Position numbers and translations under genes: made by a program. DNA of 64,000 nt from Longimicrobiales bacterium (GTDB lineage Bacteria; Gemmatimonadota; Gemmatimonadetes; Longimicrobiales; Gaopeijiaceae), in contig CATQHQ010000001.1 of assembly GCA_958296005.1 (NCBI GenBank), positions 62,001 to 126,000 on the forward strand, written 5' to 3'. Position 1 is the stretch's first letter, and each line of letters opens with the position of its first letter. The notes below the pieces were generated by a model. That model saw nothing but the letters and a program-made list of their open reading frames with translations. It was not told the DNA's origin and made no database searches. Positions 54,888-63,541 of this stretch are shown piece by piece.

Positions 54888-55991
54888 GTGGATTGGAAGG
54901 AGCACGCCGAGCGGCTCAGGTCGCGGCTTGAAGGGGAGCGCGACGAGCTTCGTCGCAAGGCACGCCGGGCCACGAAGGAGGTCCGGGACGAGCTGGACGG
55001 CATGGAAGGCAAGTGGAAGTCATTCGTGGCCCGGCTGTCGGAGGTCGAGCTCAGCGAGGTCAGCGAGGACGTGCGCGGGACCGCTGAAGGTCTGGCGGAC
55101 GAGCTGCGGGCGGGCTACGCGAGGGTAAGGGACAGGCTGCTGGACACCAGCGGCGGGGCTGCCGAGTCGGCGAGCGAGCCCGAGCCCGGGGAGCACGCCT
55201 ATACCATGGGGTACGGTGAGGAGTTCCTTCAGTTGCTCAGGCGCCGCAACGCCGACACTCATGCGGCCGACCTTCTTCCCCGCCTGCGGTCAGGGATGCG
55301 GGTGCTCGACTTCGGATGCGGTCAGGGCACGATCTCGGTGGGCTTGGCGAAGGCCGTGGAGCCCGGGGAGCTGTACGGGATCGACGTGGAGGCGCCCCAG
55401 GTCGAGGCCGCGGCGGCGGCGGCCAAGGCGGGAGGCCACGAGAACACGACCTTCCAAGTGGGCGACGTCACCGACCTGCCCTTCGAGGACGGGTGGTTCG
55501 ACGTGGTCCACTGCAACGCGGTCCTCATGCACGTGCCCGACACCGACGCGGCTTTGGCCGAGATCGAGCGGGTGCTGAAGCCCGGCGGCATCGTCTCCGT
55601 GCGGGAGCTGACCACCGCGTCGTCGTTCATGGAGCCCGACTTCGGCAACTTGCACGGGGCGTGGCTTGCCTACGCCGCCCTCTTGACCGCCAACGGCGGG
55701 CACCCGCAGATGGGCAAGGAGATCGCGGGGATCCTCCACAGAGCCGGGTTCGCGGACGTGGAGGCCAACGGCTCCTTCGAGCTGTTTCACACCGAGGCCG
55801 ACCGCGCGTTCTTCCACGGCTTCCTCACCCAGTGGTTCTTCGGCGAGGACGTCGTAGCGGCGGCCACGAAGCACGGCATTGTCGCCGCCGAGCAGTTCGA
55901 GGCGTGGGGTCGTTCGCTCGGTGCTTGGAAGGAGCACCCCGGCGCCGTCGCCGCCTTTGCGTGGGGTGGCGCTATCGGCCGGAAGAAGTAG
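54888..55991 (+). CDS. Coiled-coil plus SAM-dependent methyltransferase
   Basis: 367 residues starting with GTG 54888. Residues 1 to about 75 are a highly charged helix (LRSRLEGERDELRRKARRATKE) likely forming a coiled coil. A class I methyltransferase follows, with SAM motif VLDFGCGQGTISVGLA, DLPFEDGWFDVVHCNAVLMH and LKPGGIVSVREL. The closest style is UbiE/COQ5-like enzymes. Divergent from arsM by 106 bp; no ArsR operator could be identified there. Confidence 0.88.
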   Translation: MDWKEHAERLRSRLEGERDELRRKARRATKEVRDELDGMEGKWKSFVARLSEVELSEVSEDVRGTAEGLADELRAGYARVRDRLLDTSGGAAESASEPEPGEHAYTMGYGEEFLQLLRRRNADTHAADLLPRLRSGMRVLDFGCGQGTISVGLAKAVEPGELYGIDVEAPQVEAAAAAAKAGGHENTTFQVGDVTDLPFEDGWFDVVHCNAVLMHVPDTDAALAEIERVLKPGGIVSVRELTTASSFMEPDFGNLHGAWLAYAALLTANGGHPQMGKEIAGILHRAGFADVEANGSFELFHTEADRAFFHGFLTQWFFGEDVVAAATKHGIVAAEQFEAWGRSLGAWKEHPGAVAAFAWGGAIGRKK

Positions 55992-57234
55992 CCGGAGCCT
56001 TGGGGTCTCGGACCCTCTGCAGGAGGAGCCCGCCGACGATGAACAGCGCGGTGAGGACCAGAAACCCCGGGCGCTGATTGCCGCCGGCCCAGTACGTCAC
56101 CTGCCCAAAGAGCAGGGGGCCCAGCACCGACGAGGACTTGCCGCAGAGAGCGTAGAAGCCGAACATCTTGGCCTCCTGGCCCTTTGGGATCAGCGAGGAC
56201 ATGAGCGCGCGGCTCGCCGACTGCACGGCGCCTAGTCCGAAGCCGGCGAAGACCGCCAGGACGTAGAACGCCTGCTGACCCTGGATGAAGTACGCGGCGA
56301 TGCCGGCGGCCGTCCACAGGGCCAGGACTCCTGTCAGCACCTTCTTCGGTCCGAACAGGTCGGTGGGCTTGGCAAGGGCAAACGCCCCGGCGGCAGCCGA
56401 GAACTGCACGATGAAGAAGAGGACGATTACGCCCGTTTGGGTGAAGCCGAACGTTTCCTCGGCGACGAGGGCGGCCACCACGATGATCGTGAGGACGCCG
56501 TCGATGAAGAAGAAGAAGGCGATCAGGAAGTTCCTGAGGTCCTTCATGTGACGTAATTCGGCAACGATCTCCTTGATGTCTCGAATGCCTTGGCCGGCGG
56601 CGGACAGCACGCCGGTGCCTCTGCGGTCGCTGGGCAAGGCGACGAAAGCGGGCACGGAGAACACCAGGAAGAACGCGGCTGTCAGCAGCCACACGGCGTC
56701 CATCCGCTCTTGCATGACGAAGACCAAGGCCAGTCCGAGGCCGATCGCCGACCCGAAGTACCCCAGGCCGAACCCCAGCCCGGATACTCGACCCTGCCGC
56801 TCCCGCGGGGCGATGTCGGGCAAGTAGGCGTTGTAGAAGACGACCGCGCCTTCGAAGCCGACGTTGGCCAGGACGAAGATCAGAAACCCCGCCACCAGCA
56901 TTCCGGGACCGAGGGTCGTCATCGAGGCCACCCCGACGACGCACACGATCGTGTAGAAGAACATGAAGCGCTTGCGAGCGCCGCTTCGGTCGGCGATCGA
57001 ACCCAGCACCGGCGCCGTAACGGCGATGATCAAGGCGGAGAGCGACACCGCCCGGGTCCACCACAGGTCCCCGACGCCGCCGTCCTCCCCGATGACGACG
57101 TTCTTGTAGAAGATCGGGAAGACGGCGGTGGTGATGACGGCCGGATAGACCGAGTTGGCGAAGTCGAAGAACGCCCACGACCACACGGCGCGGCGGTTCG
57201 TGGCCGCCGGGGCGGTCTCTTTGCTGGTTGTCAT
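55972..57234 (-). CDS. MFS transporter, UMF1/Atg22-like
   Basis: 420 residues with twelve predicted helices. The N-terminus has WSWAFFDFANSVYPAVI, the signature of UMF1/Atg22-type MFS permeases; other parts are GSIADRSGARKRFMFFY and PRERQGRVSGLGFGLGY. ATG 57234 is chosen because GGAAG precedes it by seven bases; ATG 57258 is also open but lacks a ribosome site. Substrate unknown. Converges with the methyltransferase, overlapping 20 bp. Confidence 0.88.
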   Translation of the reverse strand: MTTSKETAPAATNRRAVWSWAFFDFANSVYPAVITTAVFPIFYKNVVIGEDGGVGDLWWTRAVSLSALIIAVTAPVLGSIADRSGARKRFMFFYTIVCVVGVASMTTLGPGMLVAGFLIFVLANVGFEGAVVFYNAYLPDIAPRERQGRVSGLGFGLGYFGSAIGLGLALVFVMQERMDAVWLLTAAFFLVFSVPAFVALPSDRRGTGVLSAAGQGIRDIKEIVAELRHMKDLRNFLIAFFFFIDGVLTIIVVAALVAEETFGFTQTGVIVLFFIVQFSAAAGAFALAKPTDLFGPKKVLTGVLALWTAAGIAAYFIQGQQAFYVLAVFAGFGLGAVQSASRALMSSLIPKGQEAKMFGFYALCGKSSSVLGPLLFGQVTYWAGGNQRPGFLVLTALFIVGGLLLQRVRDPKAPATSSGR

Positions 57235-57291
57235 GACGTCTTCCGGATTGTGCTGCATCGGCTACGGCCTAGGGTCGGGACCAGTCGCCGG

Positions 57292-57570
57292 TCAGGACCA
57301 GTCCTCCGACGGTCCGCCCTTGCGCGCCTGCTTTATCCCTGCCGCTACGCCCGTACCCACTCCCGCCCCGACGATCAGGGCCGCCGCGGGGACGCCCAGG
57401 ACGGCCACGATCGGGGCAGCGGCCAACGCCGTGACCGTGCCGGCCGCCAGCCCCATCCCCACGGCGGGCTTCTCCACGACTTTCGTGTAGCGAAGTCGGC
57501 GGCCAACGAACTTCTTCGACTTCCAGTGGCCCACGAGGGCTGCTGCTCCTGCTACGACCAATTCGATCAT
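57292..57570 (-). CDS. Small membrane protein
   Basis: 92 residues with AAGGAG eight bases before ATG 57570. Two Ala/Gly/Val-rich hydrophobic stretches (residues about 2-14 and 37-75) and a basic middle (KSKKFVGRRLRYTK). Probably an inner-membrane protein. Family not recognised. Confidence 0.65.
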   Translation of the reverse strand: MIELVVAGAAALVGHWKSKKFVGRRLRYTKVVEKPAVGMGLAAGTVTALAAAPIVAVLGVPAAALIVGAGVGTGVAAGIKQARKGGPSEDWS

Positions 57571-57644
57571 TTCGTCAACTCCTTGTTTTCGATAAGCGTC
57601 GGTTCTCTACGTCGGCGGCCTCCGCAGGGTTCCATCCCCGGCGG

Positions 57645-58157
57645 CTACGACCGGCCCCCCATGGCGGCCCACACCCGGCCCACTTCCGTGGACACGTCTT
57701 GCAAGGCAAAGATCGACGCTGCATCCAACTTGCGACTAATTTCGTGGCCCACCAAGCGGCGGAGGAAGCGGAGGGGCTCCTCGAACTCGGCTTCGAAGAG
57801 TGGCTCGGGTCCTCGGTTCAGGTTCTGAAGGATCCGCAACGTCAAGTACGTGTCGTCGAGCAGGCCGGCCAGTCCCTGGGTCATCTCCGGGATCAGGTCC
57901 ACCGGGTCCACGAAGTATCGGGACGCGTGGTCGAGAAGCGGCATGACCACTACCCGAAGCCGTCGCTGGGTTGCGGCTTGAGCCGCTCGGGCGAGCAGCA
58001 CCGGCACGGTGTCGATCACCTCGACGGCGAGTTCCGCCGCCTCGACCACCTGGTCGTGCGTCGCCAACGGCGCCTTGACGCGGATGAACTCCTCGAGCCG
58101 CCCCTCATCCCGCACCTTGGCGCTCTCGATCACGGCCCGAACGTCGGGGATGTTCAC
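57645..58157 (-). CDS. DUF1232/YkvA-like protein
   Basis: 170 residues, GTG start at 58157 overlapping the FG-GAP gene stop by 4 bp. The segment YFVDPVDLIPEMTQGLAGLLDDTYLTL matches the DUF1232 pattern of D-x-I-P followed by G-x-x-D-D. Helical, with a possible membrane-associated role. Coupled to a secreted repeat protein, though its own N-terminus has no signal. Confidence 0.72.
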   Translation of the reverse strand: MNIPDVRAVIESAKVRDEGRLEEFIRVKAPLATHDQVVEAAELAVEVIDTVPVLLARAAQAATQRRLRVVVMPLLDHASRYFVDPVDLIPEMTQGLAGLLDDTYLTLRILQNLNRGPEPLFEAEFEEPLRFLRRLVGHEISRKLDAASIFALQDVSTEVGRVWAAMGGRS

Positions 58158-60046
58158 GTCCCACCCTCCGCCCGCCGGTAGATGACGAGCCCGCCTCCGG
58201 TTCCGCCGAGCACCAAGTCCCGGTCCCCGTCGCCGTCGATGTCGGCGAAAGCGGGCGTCGCGAACGCCGGCACCTCCGGCCCGAACGGCGCCGTCTCGAC
58301 GAACGCCGGCTCGCCGCTCGCTGTGGCGACGCCCTCGTTGAGGAAGAACCGGAGCCCGGAAGTCTCCGTGCCCGCGGCCAAGTCCAAGTCCCCGTCGCCG
58401 TCCAGGTCGACCAAGGCGGGAACGCTGCGCCGGCCCACGTCGATCTCCTGGAAGCGGTCCGAGACCAGCTGGAACTCCGGCGCCGACGGGCTCCCCTCGT
58501 TTCGGTAGTAGTTGAAGACGCCCGACGCCTCGCCGACCAGGAGGTCCAGATCGCCGTCGCCGTCCAGGTCGCCGAGTGCGGGCGTAGTGTTGCGGCCCCG
58601 CGTAAGGACGGCCGCGGCGGAATCCACCAGGGTCCAGCGAGGCAGCAGCCCCGGGCCTGGGCCGTCGTTCCGGTAGTACGCGACCTGGTCCCGCCACTGG
58701 CCGAGGAGGAGGTCGTCGTCGCCGTCGCCGTCCAGGTCTCCGAACGCGGGCGCGTAGTGGTACGCCTCCGGCAGTCCGGGCACGACGCCCCGGGCGGCGA
58801 AGGAAGGCGCGTCCGGAGCGCCGGTGTTCTCGAATGCGTAGAGACCGGCGGTTCGGGTGCTGCTGGACTCGATCTTGTTGGAAACGAGGAGGTCCAGATC
58901 GCCGTCCCCGTCCAGGTCCGAGAGAGCGGGCAGCGACTCGCTGCCTACGTCGAGCGCGGGGAGGAGCCGAGTGGTCGTCGCCGCGAAGCCGCCGTCGCCG
59001 TCCTGCTCGAAGTGGTAGAGGTTGTCCACCGTGGTGCGGTTGGGGTTGAAGGCCCCGCCCAGAACCCCCATCACCAGATCCACGTCGCCGTCGCCGTCGG
59101 TGTCGCCAAGCGCGGGAGCGTTGTAGCCGGAGGTGGCCACCGGAGCGCGGAGCGGGAAGGGGCGAGGGGCTCCCCGCAGCACCGGGCGGGCGCACGTGCC
59201 CGTGTTTTCGATGTACAGCAGGCCCGCCTCGAAGAAGTCGCCCCAGAAGAGGTCGTGGTCCCCGTCCTGGTCCACGTCCCCCAACGCCATCGTGTTCGCG
59301 CCGTGGCGGCTCCCTTGGATGGCGGCGACGATCTCGATCTCTTCGAAGGAGTCGGTGACGTGGCGGAAGCGGGGGATCCCGTCTTCGTCCGCGCTCTCGG
59401 CCTCGTATCGGGTGATCGTCCCCGTGAGCCTTCCGATCAGCAGATCCAGCTGCCCGTCGCAGTCGATGTCGGCGGCGTTGGGGATGTTCTGGCGGTCGGA
59501 GAAGATCGGCTTTCCGGCCACGTCCACCAGGGTGTCGGCAGCGAGCACGTAGGACGCCGGTCCCGTGCCGCCGTCGTTGCGGTAGTAGCGGATGTGGCTG
59601 AACGGCTCCTCGGCGAGAAGGTCCAGGTCGCCGTCCAAGTCCACGTCGGCGAAGCGGTACCACTCGCCCACCGACAGGCCCTCGAAGGCGTCGGAGACCC
59701 ACCGGTATTCGGGGTTGGCTGCTCCGCCAGCGTTCTCGAAGTACATGATCTGGTCCGAGACCTCCTGGACGAAGAGGTCCAGGTCGCCGTCTCCGTCGGC
59801 GTCGGCGAGCTGGGGCCGCGGCAGGTTGAGTCCGCCGAGGAAGGGGTGGGCGATCTGCCGGCCGGACGAGTCGACGACCTGGATGTCGTAGACGACTCTT
59901 TCCCACCTGGGGGACGCGGGACCGGGCGCGCCGGAGGGCGAGGACGGGACGAAGCACGCCGTCGCCAAGCCGGCGAGCGGACCGACGAGAAGGGCGTGGG
60001 CCAGCCGTCCGCTCGCGAGCGCTCCGGGGGGGTGCCGCCTCGTCAT
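58154..60046 (-). CDS. FG-GAP/VCBS repeat lipoprotein
   Basis: 630 residues with a likely lipoprotein signal ending LATAC. The rest consists of about ten repeats containing the calcium-binding-like D-x-D-G-D-x-D-L turn (ADADGDGDLDLF, DLDGDGDLDLLV and others) at roughly 50-60-residue spacing, a beta-propeller related to integrin alpha blades. Interrupting segments such as YYRNDGGTGPA describe the paired strands. ATG 60046 overlaps the previous gene's stop (ATGA). Confidence 0.9.
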   Translation of the reverse strand: MTRRHPPGALASGRLAHALLVGPLAGLATACFVPSSPSGAPGPASPRWERVVYDIQVVDSSGRQIAHPFLGGLNLPRPQLADADGDGDLDLFVQEVSDQIMYFENAGGAANPEYRWVSDAFEGLSVGEWYRFADVDLDGDLDLLAEEPFSHIRYYRNDGGTGPASYVLAADTLVDVAGKPIFSDRQNIPNAADIDCDGQLDLLIGRLTGTITRYEAESADEDGIPRFRHVTDSFEEIEIVAAIQGSRHGANTMALGDVDQDGDHDLFWGDFFEAGLLYIENTGTCARPVLRGAPRPFPLRAPVATSGYNAPALGDTDGDGDVDLVMGVLGGAFNPNRTTVDNLYHFEQDGDGGFAATTTRLLPALDVGSESLPALSDLDGDGDLDLLVSNKIESSSTRTAGLYAFENTGAPDAPSFAARGVVPGLPEAYHYAPAFGDLDGDGDDDLLLGQWRDQVAYYRNDGPGPGLLPRWTLVDSAAAVLTRGRNTTPALGDLDGDGDLDLLVGEASGVFNYYRNEGSPSAPEFQLVSDRFQEIDVGRRSVPALVDLDGDGDLDLAAGTETSGLRFFLNEGVATASGEPAFVETAPFGPEVPAFATPAFADIDGDGDRDLVLGGTGGGLVIYRRAEGGT

Positions 60047-61107
60047 CGGCCGCCGTTCCCCGTCGGCCCTATCGAGATGCCCGCCGGATACGCGCCCACC
60101 TCTATCGTGCGAACCACTTCAAGGGTGCGCGTGTCGATCTTCACCACGGTCCCGACGTCGGAGTTCTTCTCCACGGGCCGCTGGGGAGCGTAGGCGCCGC
60201 TGAGGTTCCGGTTGGACACGAACAGCCAGCGTCCGTCCGCCGTTACGGCGCTGCCGTGGGGCTCGACGATCCCGGGCGCTTCGATCCGCTCCTCCACGCT
60301 CCACGTCTGCGCGTCCACGACGACCACGGCGTTGTCGTCCTTGGCGCCGAAGTAGACTCGGTCGCCTTCGGGCGAGAAGACCGGATGCCAAGGTTGGGTT
60401 CCCACGTCCACTTGGCGGAGGAGCGCCAGTCCGTCCCCGGAGGCGTCGAAGACCAGCAGCTTCCCGGTGAGCTGGGCGGTGGCCACCAGCGTCCGACGGT
60501 CGGGCGACAGCGCGAACTGAACCAAGGTGTGGGCGGGCCCCTCCACGTCCACCAAGTCGATATCGCCGGAGGTGCCGTCCAGCACCGCGATGCGGTTCTC
60601 GGCCAGCGAGGCCGCGAAGATCCTGTCTCCGCCGGGATCGACGGCCAGCGCGTGCGGACGCGGGAAGAACACGTCCATTTCCTCTATGGACATGTCCCTT
60701 CGGTCGATCGCTCCGATCCGCTGGGGCGGGTTCACCGCCATCATCGAGCGTCCCACGTAGAGGTCGTCCGAATCCGGGTCCACCGCCAGCAGGCCCGGCG
60801 TCTCGAAGGGGGTGCGGTCCACGAGCTGGTTGCTTGCGTCGAAGCGCAGCACGTGGCCGCCCCCGATCAGGGACACGTACCAGTGCTCGCCGTCGGGCGC
60901 CACGGCAGTGTGGTGAGGGCGGGAGTTGCCGTCGAAGCCGTACTGGGTCACGTCGATCGTCTGCACCACTTCGCCGCTGGCCGCGTCGAGGACCGACACG
61001 CTTGCCGACGCTTGGTTCGCCACGTACACCCGCTCCTGGCCGAGGGCGGGCGGCGCACAGACCGCGACCGCTCCCAGCAGAAGCGCACTCCGCAACGCGT
61101 TGCTCAT
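60043..61107 (-). CDS. Secreted YVTN/lactonase-type beta-propeller
   Basis: 354 residues, ATG 61107 with GGGAG seven bases upstream. The signal sequence (SALLLGAVAVCAPPALG) precedes seven YVTN-type blades, for example VYVANQASASVSVLDAASG, DDLYVGRSMM, RIFAASLAENRIAVLD and WLFVSNRNLSG. Such proteins bind ligands or act as lactonases. Its stop overlaps the FG-GAP start. Confidence 0.9.
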   Translation of the reverse strand: MSNALRSALLLGAVAVCAPPALGQERVYVANQASASVSVLDAASGEVVQTIDVTQYGFDGNSRPHHTAVAPDGEHWYVSLIGGGHVLRFDASNQLVDRTPFETPGLLAVDPDSDDLYVGRSMMAVNPPQRIGAIDRRDMSIEEMDVFFPRPHALAVDPGGDRIFAASLAENRIAVLDGTSGDIDLVDVEGPAHTLVQFALSPDRRTLVATAQLTGKLLVFDASGDGLALLRQVDVGTQPWHPVFSPEGDRVYFGAKDDNAVVVVDAQTWSVEERIEAPGIVEPHGSAVTADGRWLFVSNRNLSGAYAPQRPVEKNSDVGTVVKIDTRTLEVVRTIEVGAYPAGISIGPTGNGGR

Positions 61108-61148
61108 CCAGTCGCTCCCTTGCTTCGGTGCCGGCGAGGAAGCTTCCA

Positions 61149-62906
61149 TCATGTGGCCTGACGGTTCGCCGACGCCAGAGCCTCCGAAGCTTGGTACACC
61201 AGGTCGAAGACCTTGTTGAACTGGCGTCGAAGCTCGGTGTAGACGAACGGAATGCGATCGGGATCCGATTCCTCTATGGCGGCAAGGTCGTGGATCCGGG
61301 CGAACTTGGGGATCGGGAGCTTGGGCGTGGCCGAATCGTGTTCGAACCGGCCTCCCTCGGCGTACCCCAGGTGGACCAAGGCGCGGGAGAGCCCCATGAG
61401 CGCCTCGTTCGCGACGGACGGCTTGATCGTTCCGGCTTCCACTCGCTCGTAGAAGGTGTTCAGCTTGGTGCGGAACTTCTCGAACTCCCTCCGCAGGGGG
61501 AGGAGCGACAGGGACTTCTTGTTGACCTTGCCCTCGTACTCCTCCAGGGCTTCGCTGAGCTCCTCGGCGGTCTCCCGGAAGTCCAGGGGCAGCACCTCGT
61601 CGGTGAGGAAGCGCCCAACGGCCGTCAGGTACACCCGCAGGTCCCGCTCCAGGTTTGTCCGGTCGGCGACTTCGAGCCGGTCCTTCTCCGTGTGCCAGAC
61701 GATGTTGCCGCCGCACCCTCCGACGGGGTAGAAGCCCAGGCGGGCCCGCTCTTCGGCGGGAATGTTGGAGAGGAGCATGAAGAACGACGTGAGGCCGAGC
61801 TGATTGAAGGAGTAGTCGCCGGCCCGCAACGGGCGTTGGCGCTTCGGCTCCACGCCAGCCACGGACTTGATCGACTCGCGGCAAACCGGCCCCGCCTCGG
61901 CCATCCACGCCACCTCGTCGTACTCGGTGGCCTGCCAGCATCCCGGGGAGTCGATGTTGACCGTGGCGACGCAGAGTTGCGAGAGCTCGTGGGCGAAGGC
62001 GTCGGCGTACCAGGCCGAGCCGCCGTAGCGTCCCGTGGAGTGCCCGGGCCACCAGGCGACGCGTAGCGAGCGGCGCATCAGGTCGCGCTTCTCATGGAAG
62101 ATTCTGGCGAGCTCCAGAAGGGTCGCGTCGCCCACCGCGTTGTCGCCGATCCCCACGTCCCACGAGTCGTAGTGTCCGTGAGCCAGGACGAACTCCTCCT
62201 CTTTCCCGGGGATGCGGGCGACGGGCACGAGGCACTGCGACCACCCCTCCCGCATCTCGGTGCGCAGGTTGACCTTGTCCAGGCCGTCCTCGATGGCGGC
62301 CACCAGCTTGTTGCCGTCGAGCCGGTTGATCGCCGCCACCGGCGTCTTGGGCTTCTGATCCCGTTGCGAGTCGCCCGGGGAGCCCCAGACTGTGGCGCAT
62401 GTGCCCCAGTGGACCCGGGTGCCCGGGTTGATGTAGACCTGACCCGCGGCTCCGGCGACCTCGTACTTGGCGACCGACGTGGGCATAGGGTAGCCCTCGG
62501 TGACCACGATCTTCCCCTCGACGTCCGGCGGCGGTTCGCTCGCACGGTCCTGAAAGATGTCGTCCGCCGTCTCCTCGATCGGCTCTGGCGGAACGAAGAC
62601 CGGCGCGCCGGAAAGTCCTCTTTTCGTCGTGGATGCCGAGAACGAGGGCGCCTTGGCCTCCAACTCCAGGCCGGCGGCCCTCACGGACGCGCTGACCGGA
62701 ACCGACAGGTAGAGGTCGGGTTGGTGGACCTCGACGTGGATGTCCAGCTCGCGCAACTGGGTGACGATGAAGTTGGCTGCGTCGCGTTCGTCGGGGGTGC
62801 CGGACTCCCGGGAAAGGACCGAGAACCGTTGGACAAGGTTCCAGCCGAGATCGACGGAGGTGTCGGCCAGGAAGGACTCTAGAGGACTCAGCTCGGGTTC
62901 GGGCAT
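61149..62906 (-). CDS. M28 family metallopeptidase
   Basis: 585 residues from ATG 62906. A dinuclear zinc aminopeptidase: ligands are expected in HGHYDSWDVGIGDNAVGDA, with the protease-associated domain around VTEGYPMPTSVAKYEVAGAAG. The first stretch has no clear signal peptide, so it may act in the cytosol, or the true start may be upstream. The C-terminal part is a helical dimerisation-like domain (YLTAVGRFLTDEVLPLDF). 25 bp after the SnoaL-like gene. Confidence 0.88.
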   Translation of the reverse strand: MPEPELSPLESFLADTSVDLGWNLVQRFSVLSRESGTPDERDAANFIVTQLRELDIHVEVHQPDLYLSVPVSASVRAAGLELEAKAPSFSASTTKRGLSGAPVFVPPEPIEETADDIFQDRASEPPPDVEGKIVVTEGYPMPTSVAKYEVAGAAGQVYINPGTRVHWGTCATVWGSPGDSQRDQKPKTPVAAINRLDGNKLVAAIEDGLDKVNLRTEMREGWSQCLVPVARIPGKEEEFVLAHGHYDSWDVGIGDNAVGDATLLELARIFHEKRDLMRRSLRVAWWPGHSTGRYGGSAWYADAFAHELSQLCVATVNIDSPGCWQATEYDEVAWMAEAGPVCRESIKSVAGVEPKRQRPLRAGDYSFNQLGLTSFFMLLSNIPAEERARLGFYPVGGCGGNIVWHTEKDRLEVADRTNLERDLRVYLTAVGRFLTDEVLPLDFRETAEELSEALEEYEGKVNKKSLSLLPLRREFEKFRTKLNTFYERVEAGTIKPSVANEALMGLSRALVHLGYAEGGRFEHDSATPKLPIPKFARIHDLAAIEESDPDRIPFVYTELRRQFNKVFDLVYQASEALASANRQAT

Positions 62907-62931
62907 GGTCGTGTCCGGCAAGAGGAAAGCA

Positions 62932-63414
62932 TCAACGGGGTTCGGCAAGACGCGAGAAGTGGTATTGGACGACCTTCCAGGCGCCGTCGGAGGCGACCCG
63001 GGTCTCGGAGTAGCGCCATGTGCCGGTGATCGGCGGCTGGCCACCGGGCAACGAGAGGGTTCCGTCCACGTAGGCCACCGACGACGCCGCGTCCCCGTGC
63101 ACCTGAACGTCCAGATCGCGGACCGATACTTCGGCTCGCATCCCCGCGTCCCACGCCATCTGCAGGGCGGCTGCGTTGAAGCCCCGCGCCAGGGGCGCTC
63201 CTTCGAGGAAGAACCCTCTCGCTTGGTCGTGATAGTGGCCAGCGAGGCTCTCGAAGTCGCCGTTCGTCCAGGCTTCCAGCGTCGCTTCGACCGCAGCGCG
63301 CACCTGAGGTTCGGCGCCGGGGGACTGGGAGGGCGGCCGGGACGCTCCGGCCGAAAGGGCCGCAGCCGCTGCGAGAAGAGGAACTCCCGCCAAGGCAACT
63401 CTCAAGCTCTTCAC
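62932..63414 (-). CDS. Secreted SnoaL/DUF4440-like protein
   Basis: 160 residues starting with GTG 63414 behind AGAGAGG. A signal sequence (LAGVPLLAAAAALSAGA) is followed by an NTF2-like alpha+beta fold: VRAAVEATLEAWTNGDFESL, GTWRYSETRVASDGAWKVVQYHFS. Small-molecule binding or isomerase roles are possible; nothing more specific can be said. Confidence 0.82.
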   Translation of the reverse strand: MKSLRVALAGVPLLAAAAALSAGASRPPSQSPGAEPQVRAAVEATLEAWTNGDFESLAGHYHDQARGFFLEGAPLARGFNAAALQMAWDAGMRAEVSVRDLDVQVHGDAASSVAYVDGTLSLPGGQPPITGTWRYSETRVASDGAWKVVQYHFSRLAEPR

Positions 63415-63541
63415 GCCGCACCTCTCTTCCTCGTGTCATCGCTTCCGCCCTATACTCTTATTGTAATCGGCCCCGCAAGCCATCCCCCCGGAGCGGTTCC
63501 CTCCGACCCGGATCCCAACCGCCTGCAACGAGGTCGAGCCC

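Noticed and set aside
58200..59900. Regular spacing of GTCGCCGTC-type motifs as a possible repeat array
   Set aside because: They encode the D-x-D-G-D turns of the FG-GAP protein; spacing follows the protein repeats, not a CRISPR or DNA element.
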